Below are positions 52,063 to 62,824 of a DNA stretch of 64,000 nucleotides, piece after piece. The DNA is from Lunularia cruciata (lineage: Eukaryota; Streptophyta; Marchantiopsida; Lunulariales; Lunulariaceae): contig OX419755.1 in assembly GCA_948567375.1 (NCBI GenBank), positions 15,815,001 to 15,879,000 of the forward strand, read 5' to 3'. The first letter of the stretch is position 1, and the number at the start of each line of letters is the position of its first letter. Below the pieces are notes generated by a model. That model made no database searches and was not told where the DNA came from. It was given only the letters and a program-made list of their open reading frames with translations. A program made the translations under genes and the position numbers.

Positions 52063-54942
52063 ATGGAGAGGACATTGATTCAGAGCCGGAGTAGTGACCT
52101 TTTTGAGGCTGGTTTGGTGGAGATTTCACATGGAGAGTATGCATCAGCGACAGTGATGCCAGCCAAGAAGGATATGCATGGCAACTATACAGATAGGCGG
52201 ATGTGTGGAGATTACCGTCCTATCAACCGACAGACCAGGGCTGATCGGTATGCCATGCCTACACCGGAGGAGATTTTTGATGCAATTGGGCATGCAAAGG
52301 TCTTCAGTACTTTGGATCTTCGAGCGGGATATCATCAGTTGCCGATCAGGGAGGAGGATAAGTCCAAGACAGCATTTTGGGCTATTGATCCTCACGGCAA
52401 GGATGTGTTATATCAGTGGAGGTTCTTACCATTTGGGTTGAAGAATGCTCCTGCTGAGTTCCAGAGGGTCATGGATAGGATCCTAGCTGGACTGGATTTT
52501 GCTCGGTGCTATATTGATGACATTTTGGTGTATAGCACTACTGTGGAGGAGCATGAGCGACAGTTGTTGGAGGTGTTTGAGAGGTTGAGATCTCATGGAC
52601 TCAAATTACATCCTGGGAAGTGTAGGTTCTTCCATGAGCAGGTTGAGTATTTGGGTCACACTATCTACCCCGGAGGACTTGGTGTTCAGCAGACCAAGGT
52701 GGAGGCTATTGCACGTATTCCTCGGCCTACGGATGTGAGCAGAGTGCGAGCATTCCTTGGGTTGGCAAACTTCTATCGCCGCTATGTTAGAGGATTTAGT
52801 GACATTGCCAAGGCCTTGACAAAGCTGACCAAGCTTACACAAGAGTGGTGTTGGGGAGATGAGCAGGAGAGAGCTTTTGTAGAGCTCAAGGAGAGGTTGA
52901 CATCTGCTCCTATTTTGAGGAGACCGATCAGGGGACGACCATTTCAGGTTCACACTGATTGGAGTATGTTGGGGCTTGGAGCGGTGCTCACCCAACATGA
53001 TGATGAGGAGAAGAAGTTTGTGGTGGCCTATGCTAGTCGCTCCAACAATTCAGCGGAGGCGAAGTATAGTTCATATGAGGGAGAGTGCTTGGCAGCAGTT
53101 TGGGCAGTAGCACATTTCCGATGTTACCTATTTGGTAACCCCTTCACTCTCATCACTGATCATCAGCCGCTGAAGTGGTTGATGGAGTCCGACAAGCTTT
53201 CAGGGAAGCTTGCACAATGGGCTCTGATTTTACAGGAGTATGATTTCACGGTTGTTCACAGACCTGGAGTGGTGAACCGTGATGCAGATGGGTTGAGTAG
53301 AAACCCATGTCCCAGCCAGCAGGATCAGACCGGAGCACGTTGGCATGGTGAGACAGATGAGGAGATGGTGCCAGGTTGGCATGCATCAGCCTTTCTGTGT
53401 ATATTTGCAGAGACATTGGTGGTATCTCTCTCAGCGCATACAGGAGGAGTTATTGAGGTCACAGATCCAGAGAGTGAAGATATTGGTACAGTTCAGCGAG
53501 ACATTCATGATGATGTCTTAGTGATGGACTATCTTTGCATTGGTGTTGTGGGTGGCACAGTTGGGGCCAAGGAGAGAGACCGTGTTCTTCAGCGAGCCAG
53601 ACGGTTCAGATTGGAGGGTAGACACCTTTTGTGTGTATGGGAGGATGGTAGAGTGCGAGTAGTACCACTTCCATCACAAAGACCACAGTTGGTCCGTCAT
53701 GCTCATGAGGAGCTAGGACATTTTGGAGTAAAGCGTACATATAGCTTACTCCAGAGTCATTATTGGTGGCACGGTATGCAGACCGAGGTACAGCAGTTTG
53801 TTGCCAGATGTGTGGTTTGTGACCGAGTTAGAGCATCATTCAATGCTCCTACGCCACAGTTACACCCATTACCTATCATGGGATTGGGTTACCATTGGAG
53901 TTTGGACTTCGCCGGACCTTTACCGCTGACTGTGAGACATCATCGGTATGTTTTGGTGATGGTGGAGCACTTCTCCAAGTGGATTGAGTTGGTGGCACTT
54001 CCTGACAAGTCTAGTGAAGGGACAGCTTACTTGTTCTTGGATCGAGTTCTTAGTCATTTTGGTGCACCAGCTGAGGTTTTGACTGATCAGGGTACAGAGT
54101 TCTTGGGAGAGTTTCAGGTCTTGTGTGACAAGGCTTTGATTGATCATCGTACTACATCCCGAGATCACCCTGAGGCAGATGGCTTAGCAGAGAGAGTGGT
54201 TCAGACGGTGAAGAGAGGATTGCGAAAGTATGGTTTGCAGAGAGGCCACTTGGGAGATTGGGATCTCCAGTTACCTTGGTTGGCCATGGGCTATCGGTTC
54301 AGCCGGCAAGCCTCCTTAGCATCCTTCTCTCCATACTTTCTACTCTATGGACGAGATCCAGATTTACCTGCAGCCATTCGTCAAGATGCTACTGTAGTTT
54401 TGGACTTGGATGACCCTGATGTATGGATGAGCGCATGTTCTCAACGGGCAGAGATCTTTCGGAGAGTGATGCCAATGGCCTTCGAGAACTTGGCGATTGC
54501 TCAGCATAGAGATACTTTACGCTATGCTACCATTCGAGGAGGAGGTTATAGACCCTCGATCCGTCGATTTCATCCAGGCGACTATGTATATCTACAGCAG
54601 ACAGCACCGACGACACTTGATGTTTCTATAGGCCGCACTATCTTGAGAGTGCGCGAGGTTTTGCCATCTGGAGTCCTTGTGTTAGAAGGACGTGATGGTG
54701 TTGTTTGGAAGGATCATGTGCGCAATTGTGCGCCATGCCACCTCCCAAACATTGATGGTACTATGGACCCAAGCTTGGCACTTGTACGTGCAGGCTTGAG
54801 GTGTATGTTATGTGGCTCTTCTGGTGGAGCTGCTACTATGTTAGTGTGTGATAGCTGTTCGAGAGGATGGCATATGGCATGTATGACTCCTCCCCTCACG
54901 GTGGTTCCTCAGGGACAGTGGTTATGTCCTAGATGTACTTGA
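52063..54942 (+). CDS. pol: A2 polyprotein part 2: reverse transcriptase, RNase H, integrase, PHD finger
   Basis: A 959-codon frame without stops, in phase with gag-pro. The start shown is the first ATG after the TGA at 52051; the protein is probably part of a larger polyprotein. RT: GLVEISHGEYASATV, MCGDYRPIN and the YIDD active site at 52510-52521. RNase H: VHTDWSMLGLGAVLTQ (Asp 52957), GECLAAVWA, NRDADGLSR. Integrase: zinc-binding HAHEELGHFGV...CVVCDRV; catalytic Asp 53905 (SLDFAGP), Asp 54085 (LTDQGTEF) and Glu 54190 (LAERVVQ). The integrase C-terminal domain follows (RRFHPGDYVYLQQ). A PHD finger closes the protein where chromoviruses have a chromodomain. All catalytic residues are present. 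Confidence 0.95.
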   Translation: MERTLIQSRSSDLFEAGLVEISHGEYASATVMPAKKDMHGNYTDRRMCGDYRPINRQTRADRYAMPTPEEIFDAIGHAKVFSTLDLRAGYHQLPIREEDKSKTAFWAIDPHGKDVLYQWRFLPFGLKNAPAEFQRVMDRILAGLDFARCYIDDILVYSTTVEEHERQLLEVFERLRSHGLKLHPGKCRFFHEQVEYLGHTIYPGGLGVQQTKVEAIARIPRPTDVSRVRAFLGLANFYRRYVRGFSDIAKALTKLTKLTQEWCWGDEQERAFVELKERLTSAPILRRPIRGRPFQVHTDWSMLGLGAVLTQHDDEEKKFVVAYASRSNNSAEAKYSSYEGECLAAVWAVAHFRCYLFGNPFTLITDHQPLKWLMESDKLSGKLAQWALILQEYDFTVVHRPGVVNRDADGLSRNPCPSQQDQTGARWHGETDEEMVPGWHASAFLCIFAETLVVSLSAHTGGVIEVTDPESEDIGTVQRDIHDDVLVMDYLCIGVVGGTVGAKERDRVLQRARRFRLEGRHLLCVWEDGRVRVVPLPSQRPQLVRHAHEELGHFGVKRTYSLLQSHYWWHGMQTEVQQFVARCVVCDRVRASFNAPTPQLHPLPIMGLGYHWSLDFAGPLPLTVRHHRYVLVMVEHFSKWIELVALPDKSSEGTAYLFLDRVLSHFGAPAEVLTDQGTEFLGEFQVLCDKALIDHRTTSRDHPEADGLAERVVQTVKRGLRKYGLQRGHLGDWDLQLPWLAMGYRFSRQASLASFSPYFLLYGRDPDLPAAIRQDATVVLDLDDPDVWMSACSQRAEIFRRVMPMAFENLAIAQHRDTLRYATIRGGGYRPSIRRFHPGDYVYLQQTAPTTLDVSIGRTILRVREVLPSGVLVLEGRDGVVWKDHVRNCAPCHLPNIDGTMDPSLALVRAGLRCMLCGSSGGAATMLVCDSCSRGWHMACMTPPLTVVPQGQWLCPRCT
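54802..54936 (+). other. PHD finger at the integrase C-terminus
   Basis: The ligand pattern is C-x2-C-x11-C-x2-C-x4-H-x2-C-x14-C-x2-C, a complete C4HC3 PHD finger, including the Trp two residues before the seventh Cys (QWLCPRC). PHD fingers commonly read histone H3 tails. Here it occupies the position of the chromodomain in chromoviral integrases, so a role in targeting integration to chromatin is a reasonable inference. A1 keeps the finger with the His changed to Tyr. Part of it is copied inverted in the A2 leader (45749-45915). Confidence 0.9.
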
Positions 54943-55100
54943 CCTATAGCTAGTTCATTCTTTATATGGTATAGATTGCAGACAGGCAACTAACGATGGG
55001 GCTCCATAGCACCCGGCCTCCTGATCTTTGCCCATTAGAGGGTATACCATATACTTAGAGTAGATGGCTATCTGGAGTTAGAGGGACCTAACCACCAGCT
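54943..55100 (+). other. A2 3' untranslated region
   Basis: 158 bp between the stop codon and the purine tract, nearly identical in A1 (17141-17298). No frame. It includes the near-palindromic GGTATA/TATACC pair at 54968 and 55042. Confidence 0.6.
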
Positions 55101-55111
55101 AGGGGGGCGAT
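55101..55111 (+). other. Polypurine tract of A2
   Basis: AGGGGGGCGAT directly before TGTGGCAC. A1 has AAGGGGGGCGAT at the same place. It looks like a plus-strand priming site next to an LTR start. Confidence 0.65.
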
Positions 55112-55216
55112 TGTGGCACTTTAGAGTCTATGTATGACTTATGTGTGAGTTGTGCTTTTATAGTGTATGATGTTGACAGCGATGTATGTTGTGTAGCGAT
55201 GTATATACGCACGACA
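55112..55216 (+). repeat. A2 3' terminal 105-bp segment
   Basis: TGTGGCACTTTAG to GCACGACA. It is the same length, 105 bp, in A1, A2 and A3. It follows the purine tract as an LTR would, yet no copy is present at the A2 5' end. Confidence 0.87.
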
Positions 55217-55220
55217 GGTT

Positions 55221-57270
55221 AATGATGTAGTCATTTTAAAGAATCTGCAACTCCTCTACCAAATTCTTATCTTGTATTGGTTGTAAATCTACAAAATTCT
55301 CACCTTCCTCTTCCTTCTACAAGGTGTCAATCTATTTTTGCACAATCTGTTTTTTTTTGTGTTTTCCCTCTCACCTTGCTTTAGCTACAATTTTTAAACA
55401 AAAATAATCTCGTTTTGAAAGGACTTGGCAGTTTTCTCTACCTTGTACAATTGGTAATGTATACTTTGCACCAAAATTTGTATTTGTTCATCTTTAGGTA
55501 TTGTTGATGATATTCTAGGTATACCACATCTAACAATTCTATCATCAAAATACTTATCTCTTCACAAATATCATTCCTATCAAGATTGCAATCTTCTTCT
55601 CCTCTTTGGCATGGTCTTTGTATGGGCTACTAGGTAACTTCATTAAAGCCAAAGGTCCACTCAAATAACTCATCCCGCTCTACAAATGCTCCTTCCTAAA
55701 GACCTTCACTAAGAAATCCAAAGTATCTTTGGTAATTGTCTTCTTAGGAAATCCTTCCTCTTGAGGATTTTCCTTCTCTCCATCCAACATCTTCTTCCCA
55801 ATCAACATCCTCTTTTTCCTCCTCTTCTACCTCTTCTTTGAATTCTTCATCCAAAATATCAACAAGATCAATGTTTGTTCATGACATTTTTGCCCACTTT
55901 CTTAGATTACCACAAAGAGTGGAGCCACTTGCTTTGTACTTTGGATTTCTAGCATTATAGGCCCAAACACACATACTCTAATATCAACAATGTTAAATGG
56001 AATTGCTACAAAAACTTTCTCCTTGCAACCATTTCCCAAGAATCTACAATTGGATTGCAAAGGTTTAAGGTATTTATTTTTTGGCATTGAACTATGCCCT
56101 ATACTATCTTGTTAATCGCTCATAAAGTGATTTCACAACCAAAGACTACTCTTTGACCTAGATCACCTAACTTGATTAACAAACTTTGTTGCAAATGCTT
56201 CTAAGATTAGCTCAAATAATATAATTTACAAATACTTCCCAAGGGGAACAACTAATTTATAACTTTATTTTTTCCTTCAATGGTCTTCAATCAATGATGA
56301 ATCATTATTTTCATGTAATTTACCTTTGTTAGGTACTAATAGTCGTCTTTGGTAGTTCTTCTTGTGCTTTTTGGCAAACTTCAAAAATTGTTGCCCTTCA
56401 TGTTTCCCTCTATTGTCTTTGGCTCCATTGATATGACTTTATATTGAATTGTCTTTGGCTCACTTTGGCATTCAATATAAATCAATCAAATCCAAAGTAT
56501 GGTCTAAATAACCAAGCTCCTTCTACATGACATACAAAACAAAGGGATATTTCTCCAAATACATAAAAAATTCCTATACTAGCTCTATAAAGTAAAAGAA
56601 AAGAAAGAAAAATCTAAAGTTTGAAAATCCTTAGTACCACAAATAGTATGAACATTTGATTAGATCATATTATGACAACCCAATGTTGATATAGTAATAG
56701 TGTAATCAATAAGAATAAGTCATTACCATGAGGATACTATTCCAAAATGGCTAGAGTTGAAGAGAAAGTGTCACCTTGTCACAATCATATATTATTACAT
56801 TTTTAACCTCTTGGGCATGAACCATTCTAAGAAGAGTGTAGTGTCATCCACAACAACACACTATAGAAAAGCTAAAACAATCAGATCACTTCCACAAAAG
56901 ATATGTTTCTAGTGATGCTCTTGAAGGTAATGGTTCTATCTATTTTGATAGTCAATGGCCCTAAAGGTATCTCCCTTAGATTTACCTATGTTGTGTATAT
57001 TACAATGCTAGTGAGACCATTTTACCGTACCCAAAAGGCATTCCCACTGCTAGATTGCAAGTTCATGACACACTAGACTTTTTGTTGTACTTGGTACTTT
57101 ACAATGCTCATAGTTCTCTTGACTTCTCAACACATCACCCCAAGTCTTTAGAACCTCCAAGGATCCAATACCCCCAATCAAGCTTGAATGCCTTCTTGCA
57201 CTCCAACACTTGCATTCTGAATTTGAGTTTCTCACCACTACTTGATCAAGTCATCACAAATCATACATAA
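55221..57270. other. Old AT-rich DNA, right flank of A2
   Basis: About 2 kb without any long frame or repeat I can place. Minus-strand readings give scattered Glu/Asp/Lys-rich codons (near 55740-55860), so it may be the decayed C-terminal part of an element C relative. Confidence 0.4.
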
Positions 57271-58500
57271 CATTTACATTGACATGCTAAGGATCATGGA
57301 GATCTCCATGCCTACCTCAAGGTAAATTTTTCCTTGGCACCCTAGATACAAAGAAACCATTAGTTCTTGCTTTAGGGATGCTACCTCTTCATTCCAAGCA
57401 CTCAATTGCTCCTTATGCTTGTTCTTCATTTCTTGAGCATGACACTTAGACCTCCCTTTGATGGTTAGAAAATTCATATCTAGTTGGCAAATCCATTTTT
57501 ATGATCAAGCCACCTCTTCCTTTATTGTAGCAATTTCTTTTTCTTGGGTGCTCAATTTCTACTCTTGTGCCTTCTTGTAAGTAAAAAAAAACCCTTGTTA
57601 GGATATACCTATCTTTAGCACCATGACTTCAGCCTTAGTCCTATGCAACTCCTCCTTGTATTCTCTAATAATTTATCATGGTCCTTCTTCCAAACTTTGT
57701 AGTCTTCAAAAAAGGAATTATACTCCTTTCTCTTGCATTGTAACACTACTTCCTTAACTTGACTGCCATCTCCAACTTGTGGACCTTGGGTGCAACGGTA
57801 CTTGGGATCCACCCTCCTCTTCTTTTCTCTTCTCCATCTCAGCTTTCCTAAAATCTGGTCATGGTAATGATACTTCTCCCCATCCACCATGGCCTGCTCT
57901 TTGAGCTACACAAGCTCTTGAGTATCTCTCTAGTTCAGCTATTGCTCTTGATCTTGAAAATATCCCTAAACAATAGCAAGTTGAGCATCTAGACTTGCAA
58001 TACTGGCATGTGCCTCAGCCAACTCTTTCTTTACCCCCAACTTTGCCTAGGTAACACTTTGAATGTGATAGTGTAGGTACTTTATCTATCAACCTCTTAT
58101 AGTCTATCACCATATGGTCTATCTCCTAGTAGGTAGGAAGTACTTCTTCCACGGCCTTCAATACCAGTCCAAACACCTGAACAATCCACATCAACAATGG
58201 TAGAAATTCATCACAAGTTCTATATGTCCTTAATTTGGTCCTAAACAACTTACCTCTTCTTGTGAGACTTGCACTTCTTCTCTTTTGTGTAGGTAATGTG
58301 ATGAGTTGTGTATGGAACTACCAAGATGTTCTCCACTTCTAGCACTACCTAAGAGCATGATGCTACCTCTTTCCCATTGTCCACTTGTTTGGCAACTCTA
58401 CTTTGGTAGCCACCATAGTGTTGTACTTTGCCTTTCTCTCTCTACAAACACATTTGATGCCTAGTTGTGGAGCTTATGGATCAAAGATGTAGGTAAATTT
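57270..58500 (-). pseudogene. Remnant of a coiled-coil coding region
   Basis: Minus-strand pieces 57615-57890 (LRWRREKKRRVDPKY, then FFEDYKVWKKDHDKLLE) and 57274-57477 (HKEQLSAWNEEVASLKQEL) have the Lys/Glu/Leu pattern of the coiled-coil half of the C protein, with many stops. With 62825-64000 it may be one old diverged copy in the same orientation. The relation is inferred from composition and order only. Confidence 0.4.
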
Positions 58501-58950
58501 TTCCCTACTAGTTTGATCACACGTTGTACCCAACTAGTAGAACCTTCCACTCTTGTTTTTTCTACCATCTTCTACTAGATAGGGGAGTAATGGGCAACCT
58601 AACCTTTCATCATAACATGCATTTTACTGGTCATCACTTCTAGCATTACAAAGGAAAAACACACAACAATCTTAGAAGGAAAGAACCTAAGCGCAATGCC
58701 CACATACCAATCCAAGCCAATTGGACGTACAAACAAGCATGCAAGCACAAAGTGGATCCAACCACAAGAATTCAACAACAACTCTGCATAATTTTGGCAG
58801 AAATCAGCTTAAGAGCCTCTTGCCTTGTCCTCAAGCTAATTTCAATCTGTACTCCAAGTTTTTTCCAAGCTGTACTCCAACCTTCAAACCAATTTGTACT
58901 CCAAGTAGAGAAATTCTATATTTTTTATGGGTAAAACTCTATGTAACTCA
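58501..58950. other. Unassigned DNA left of C7
   Basis: About 450 bp with a duplicated TGTACTCCAA piece (58849-58905). No feature I can support. Confidence 0.4.
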
Positions 58951-58955
58951 AGTGA

Positions 58956-60795
58956 TGTGACAACTCAACAAATACCACTTTTGTGGTAATCAAGTAAATA
59001 AAGTTTGTTCCCACAGAGATATGAGTCAGAAATGGTCAAATAAGAAGTAAAAAATGACAATTTAGTTCTTCTTGGTTGCATTTTTAATCTCTTAGGTATA
59101 AACCACACCTAGAAGAGAGTAAAAGCACCAATCAAAATCTTGTCATGAATTAACACTTCATAATCACAACTCCATCAAATCTTTCCAAGCAATCTTGATT
59201 GTGATGATTCAGATTCTTCCAAAGATGGCTACTTCACTACAAAACAACTTTGCCTCAAAATTTCATTCCATCCCTGCACTGAAGGCACAATTTCCTCACT
59301 GAAATTGCTTCACATCAAACTCATGTTGCACTCACAAATGCAGAATACTACCAACACTACAATTCCTCTCAAGGCATTGCTTTGATCACCTTTCACTCAA
59401 GATCAAAACACACAAAATGAAGATCAATGTTGCGGAATCCAAAATCCAACAAGCACACTGATTTGCACTTCAAAATCCTCCAAACACTCACAAACACACA
59501 CACACAAGATTGATGCTTGAAATTAATTTCAAGTGACGAGCACTGAGATACAGCACTTTGCTTTATCTATCTTCAAAAATTATGAATATTGAACAACATT
59601 TTGTTGCAAATGCCTCCTCTAAATAGTTTGAGCACTTCAACAGTTAGCTAACAACTATACTAGTCTACAACAACTCTTCCAACCTATAGATCCAAAATGA
59701 CAATGCACCTCTTCATATTTGCCTCTTCAAATCTCAAAATTGTTTCTACTCTGATCTAATGTCAACCTCAACTTTGGCATCCAAACCCGATGATCCTCCT
59801 ATCACTTCCCTTCTTTGGGTCTATCTTCTTCTATTAATGCCTTCACTATTTCTATTACTTCTTCACTCTGATCTTCAAATACACTAATGAGTACCCTTTC
59901 TATTTCTTTATCTTCTGACCCAATCTTTTCTAATGTCTTAGATAACTAATCCAAAGACACCTACACTCCTACTTCTACAACTTTGGACTTCTTATCTTCC
60001 TTCACTTGGATCAAAAGTCTCTCTAACTCTAATCTTACTAAATCTAATATGAGATAGACATTATCTCCTACCTCTAACATTTTCCTATCTATTCTTTCTC
60101 TCAAGCAAATCAACAATTTATTCAAATCAATGTCTTTCATTGGTCTTCCTTCATGTTTCCGCACTTTGGGTCAATTCACTATAGCTACTTTCTCTTCTAA
60201 TTCTATACTATCTTCAATCAAGATTGAAATTGAAGTCATGGATATCTTAACAATATCTTCTTTCCCTATCCTAACTATTTTAGATGCTTCAGATATTTGA
60301 ACCAAAGACTCTTGCATCCAATGTCCGACTACTTCAGATTGGGTCACCTTTGTCTTGACCCAAAGTCTCTACACCCAAAGTCACATAGACCCAAAGAACT
60401 CAACCCAAAGTCACTCAACTACTCCATACAACTACTACAAAAACTTCAAATGCTTGTAATTTTGCTACAGACTTTTAACTCAATGATTTGGGTGGCAATA
60501 AAAAGCTCTAAGAGAGATGCTTCCAATGTTATATAGCAGTTCAATTTGAACACATGATCACTAAGATACGGCTCACGCAATAATCCTAACCTGCAATGTC
60601 CATTATGATATGAAGTACCCCTCCTTTGGATCTACCCTCCTTTTGGTCCAATCCAAGTTCTTCTTCCTTTGACACAAATTTGACTTCCACAGGTTGGACC
60701 AAAACACAATATCCTTGTCCATTTGGGTTCAATTTGGTTTAAGTACTGCACTTCTTCTTCAAAACTTATCAAAAATGAAAAATGCGGGTCCCAAA
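58956..60795 (-). repeat. Element C unit C7, short form (1840 bp)
   Basis: The ends are TTTGGGACCCGCAT (60795, minus sense; TGTGGTACCCACAT decayed) and GAGTTGTCACA (58956). Flanks AGTGA (58951-58955) and GGTGA (60796-60800) agree at 4 of 5. Like C6 it lacks most of the ORF but keeps the C-terminal end (EVDIRSE near 59760) and a small coding piece at 59961-60164. Four CCCAAAG motifs lie at 60358-60413. Confidence 0.82.
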
Positions 60796-60800
60796 GGTGA

Positions 60801-62820
60801 CAATTTTTTTTGTTCCTCTAATTCAAATGATCTAGCATGCAATGAAAACAATATAAGATAAGCTTCCTACTTGTATGAAACAAGCCACAATCTGATCACT
60901 ATAGCTCCTTTGACATGCTCTCAAACTTGGCCAATTTTTTGTAGTTTCTACCCTAATTTTGAAATCCCTAATTAAGGGTTTGATCTTGATTCTTGGTAAC
61001 CTTTTTTAGATTTTTGGATCATACTTATAATTTCATAATTGTCAAAATCACGCTACCAACCTAAAATCTTCAATCATAGTCATAAAAAATGAGAGAATTG
61101 ACATTTAATCATGATTGAAGATAAAAAAAAATGCTTACGATAGTTTGTTTATAGGGCTTGTCACATCAATTCTCACTCTTTATGAATCTAGAGCCAACCA
61201 AATTTTCCATAATAGTTGGTTGTGCTCTTGACTAACTTCTTGCAAAGTTTAATAGTCTAATCCAATCTTAATCCCTAGATATGGATCAATTTTTGAGCTA
61301 GACTAACTTGTGAGTTGTACAGACCCAAGTATGCTTGATCCAAGACCTTAATTTCTCTATTCTAGGAGTATATATGAAACCTTTACATAGAGGTGCAAGC
61401 CCTAGTCACCTTCAAAACTAGAAATTTTCAAAAGGTGATTCAAACAACACTCTAGGATTAATCAAAATTCTAAACCTGATCAGCATCTCATCTCCAACAC
61501 ATCACTTTTCAAAGCTCCAACTTCAATTGACCACATCTGATTTGAGGTTAATCAAAATAGAATTTCTTGCACTCAGCACTATAAGAAATTTTTCTACTCT
61601 CCAAATCCACTAACAGATCATGAAAAAGTCCTCTCACAAAGATTTCTAAATTTTCTATTTTGTGCTCTTGGGTATGAATTCTACCTCCCTTGATTTAATT
61701 GATCATATCTCCCACAAAATCTGCTCAAATAAACTATTTTTTTCTATCTTCAAATTGTAGCCTATTAGATCTTCTCTCCAATTGTAGTCTTTTCTCTTTA
61801 AATTTCCCCTCAACTTCTTTGAAAACTCTAGACTTCTCCTCTTGGGAATCCAAACACTTGCACTTTTTCATCATTTAGTTGATTCTCTTTTTGTCAAATG
61901 GACCCCACAACTCTAATCTGAAACCATTGTATGAGATTAAGTCATTATCCATCTATAAGAGCACATAGATTGTCAAGTCCTAGACCTACTCATAAGTAAG
62001 CATTGGAAGGACAACACAATTTGTTTTCCATCACCAAATCCATGAATACTACCCCAAAATGTTCCACCATCCAATCCCGTAAGTCGTCACAATGTAGAAT
62101 CTGAAGCATGATGAGAAAATATTTGAGAGTGGTAGATTGGGAGCATGGGACATCTCTTGCTCAAATGCTTCTCTTGATGCTCTAACGCTCATGCTTTACT
62201 ACAACTCTCACTCTTGACGTCCTCCTTGCGCTCAAGACTCCTCAAACTAAAACACACACTTTCTCTCAACTCTCCACCACCTATATACATTAGGGCCCTT
62301 GAAAAGGATAAGATTGTACTCCACATGGCTAGCCATTTCAATGCACATAGATTGCTCATATGGCAATAGCTCAACTATGGGATCCATCATACAACCTACT
62401 CCATCTTTATGGAGATAAACCACACTAGTTTACTTTTTCATGGGCTATGCAAACCACAACACAACAATGGTCTTGATAACAATAATTGGTTTCACAAGCA
62501 AGTTGTCCAAGTCTAGGGATAGTCTCTTCTTTGGGTGCTTATCCTTTTTTGCACTCGAGATTTTTCCCTTATCATTTGATTTTCCTCCACCCAATTAAGG
62601 TGGCATTGCTTGGGTATCCTTGAGTATTGGTTGTTGGCACGGAATTGCTATCCATTGCTTGTCAAAAGGTAATGCAATTGAAACCTACATTGCCTCCACT
62701 TTGAGCCTTAGCATTGGAGGAGCACTCTTTTGTAAATAGGATATCAAGATATCCTCTTCCTTGTTCACCAGAGTCCTACCTTCTTGTGGAGCAAATTCTT
62801 CTTGATTCTCTTGCTCTACT
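60801..62820. other. Unassigned AT-rich DNA
   Basis: About 2 kb with no long frame and no recognisable repeat. Homopolymer runs are at 60806-60813 and 61125-61132. Confidence 0.4.
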
Positions 62821-62824
62821 CTTG

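Larger units (their letters stand above)
45032..55216 (+). mobile_element. Element A copy A2: 10,185-bp Ty3/gypsy-type element with DNA methyltransferase and PHD finger
   Basis: The left end TGTCACGCC (45032) and right end GCACGACA (55216) are flanked by a perfect 4-bp duplication GGTT (45028-45031, 55217-55220). The same left end and right end occur in A3. Order: 5' terminal region (about 450 bp), scrambled leader, gag, zinc knuckles, protease, DNMT3-like methyltransferase, RT, RNase H, integrase, PHD finger, 3' untranslated region, purine tract, 105-bp 3' terminal segment. The two ends are not copies of each other, which is unlike a normal LTR element. All coding parts share one frame. Confidence 0.88.

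Noticed and set aside
45032-55216. Element A as a terminal-inverted-repeat DNA transposon
   Set aside because: The ends share only about 6 of 8 bases (TGTCACGC against TGTCGTGC), and the element has full gag, RT, RNase H and a purine tract. I kept it as a retroelement with unexplained ends.
55221-57270. A host gene in the AT-rich flank
   Set aside because: Only short frames without conserved motifs, splice-site series or family signs.
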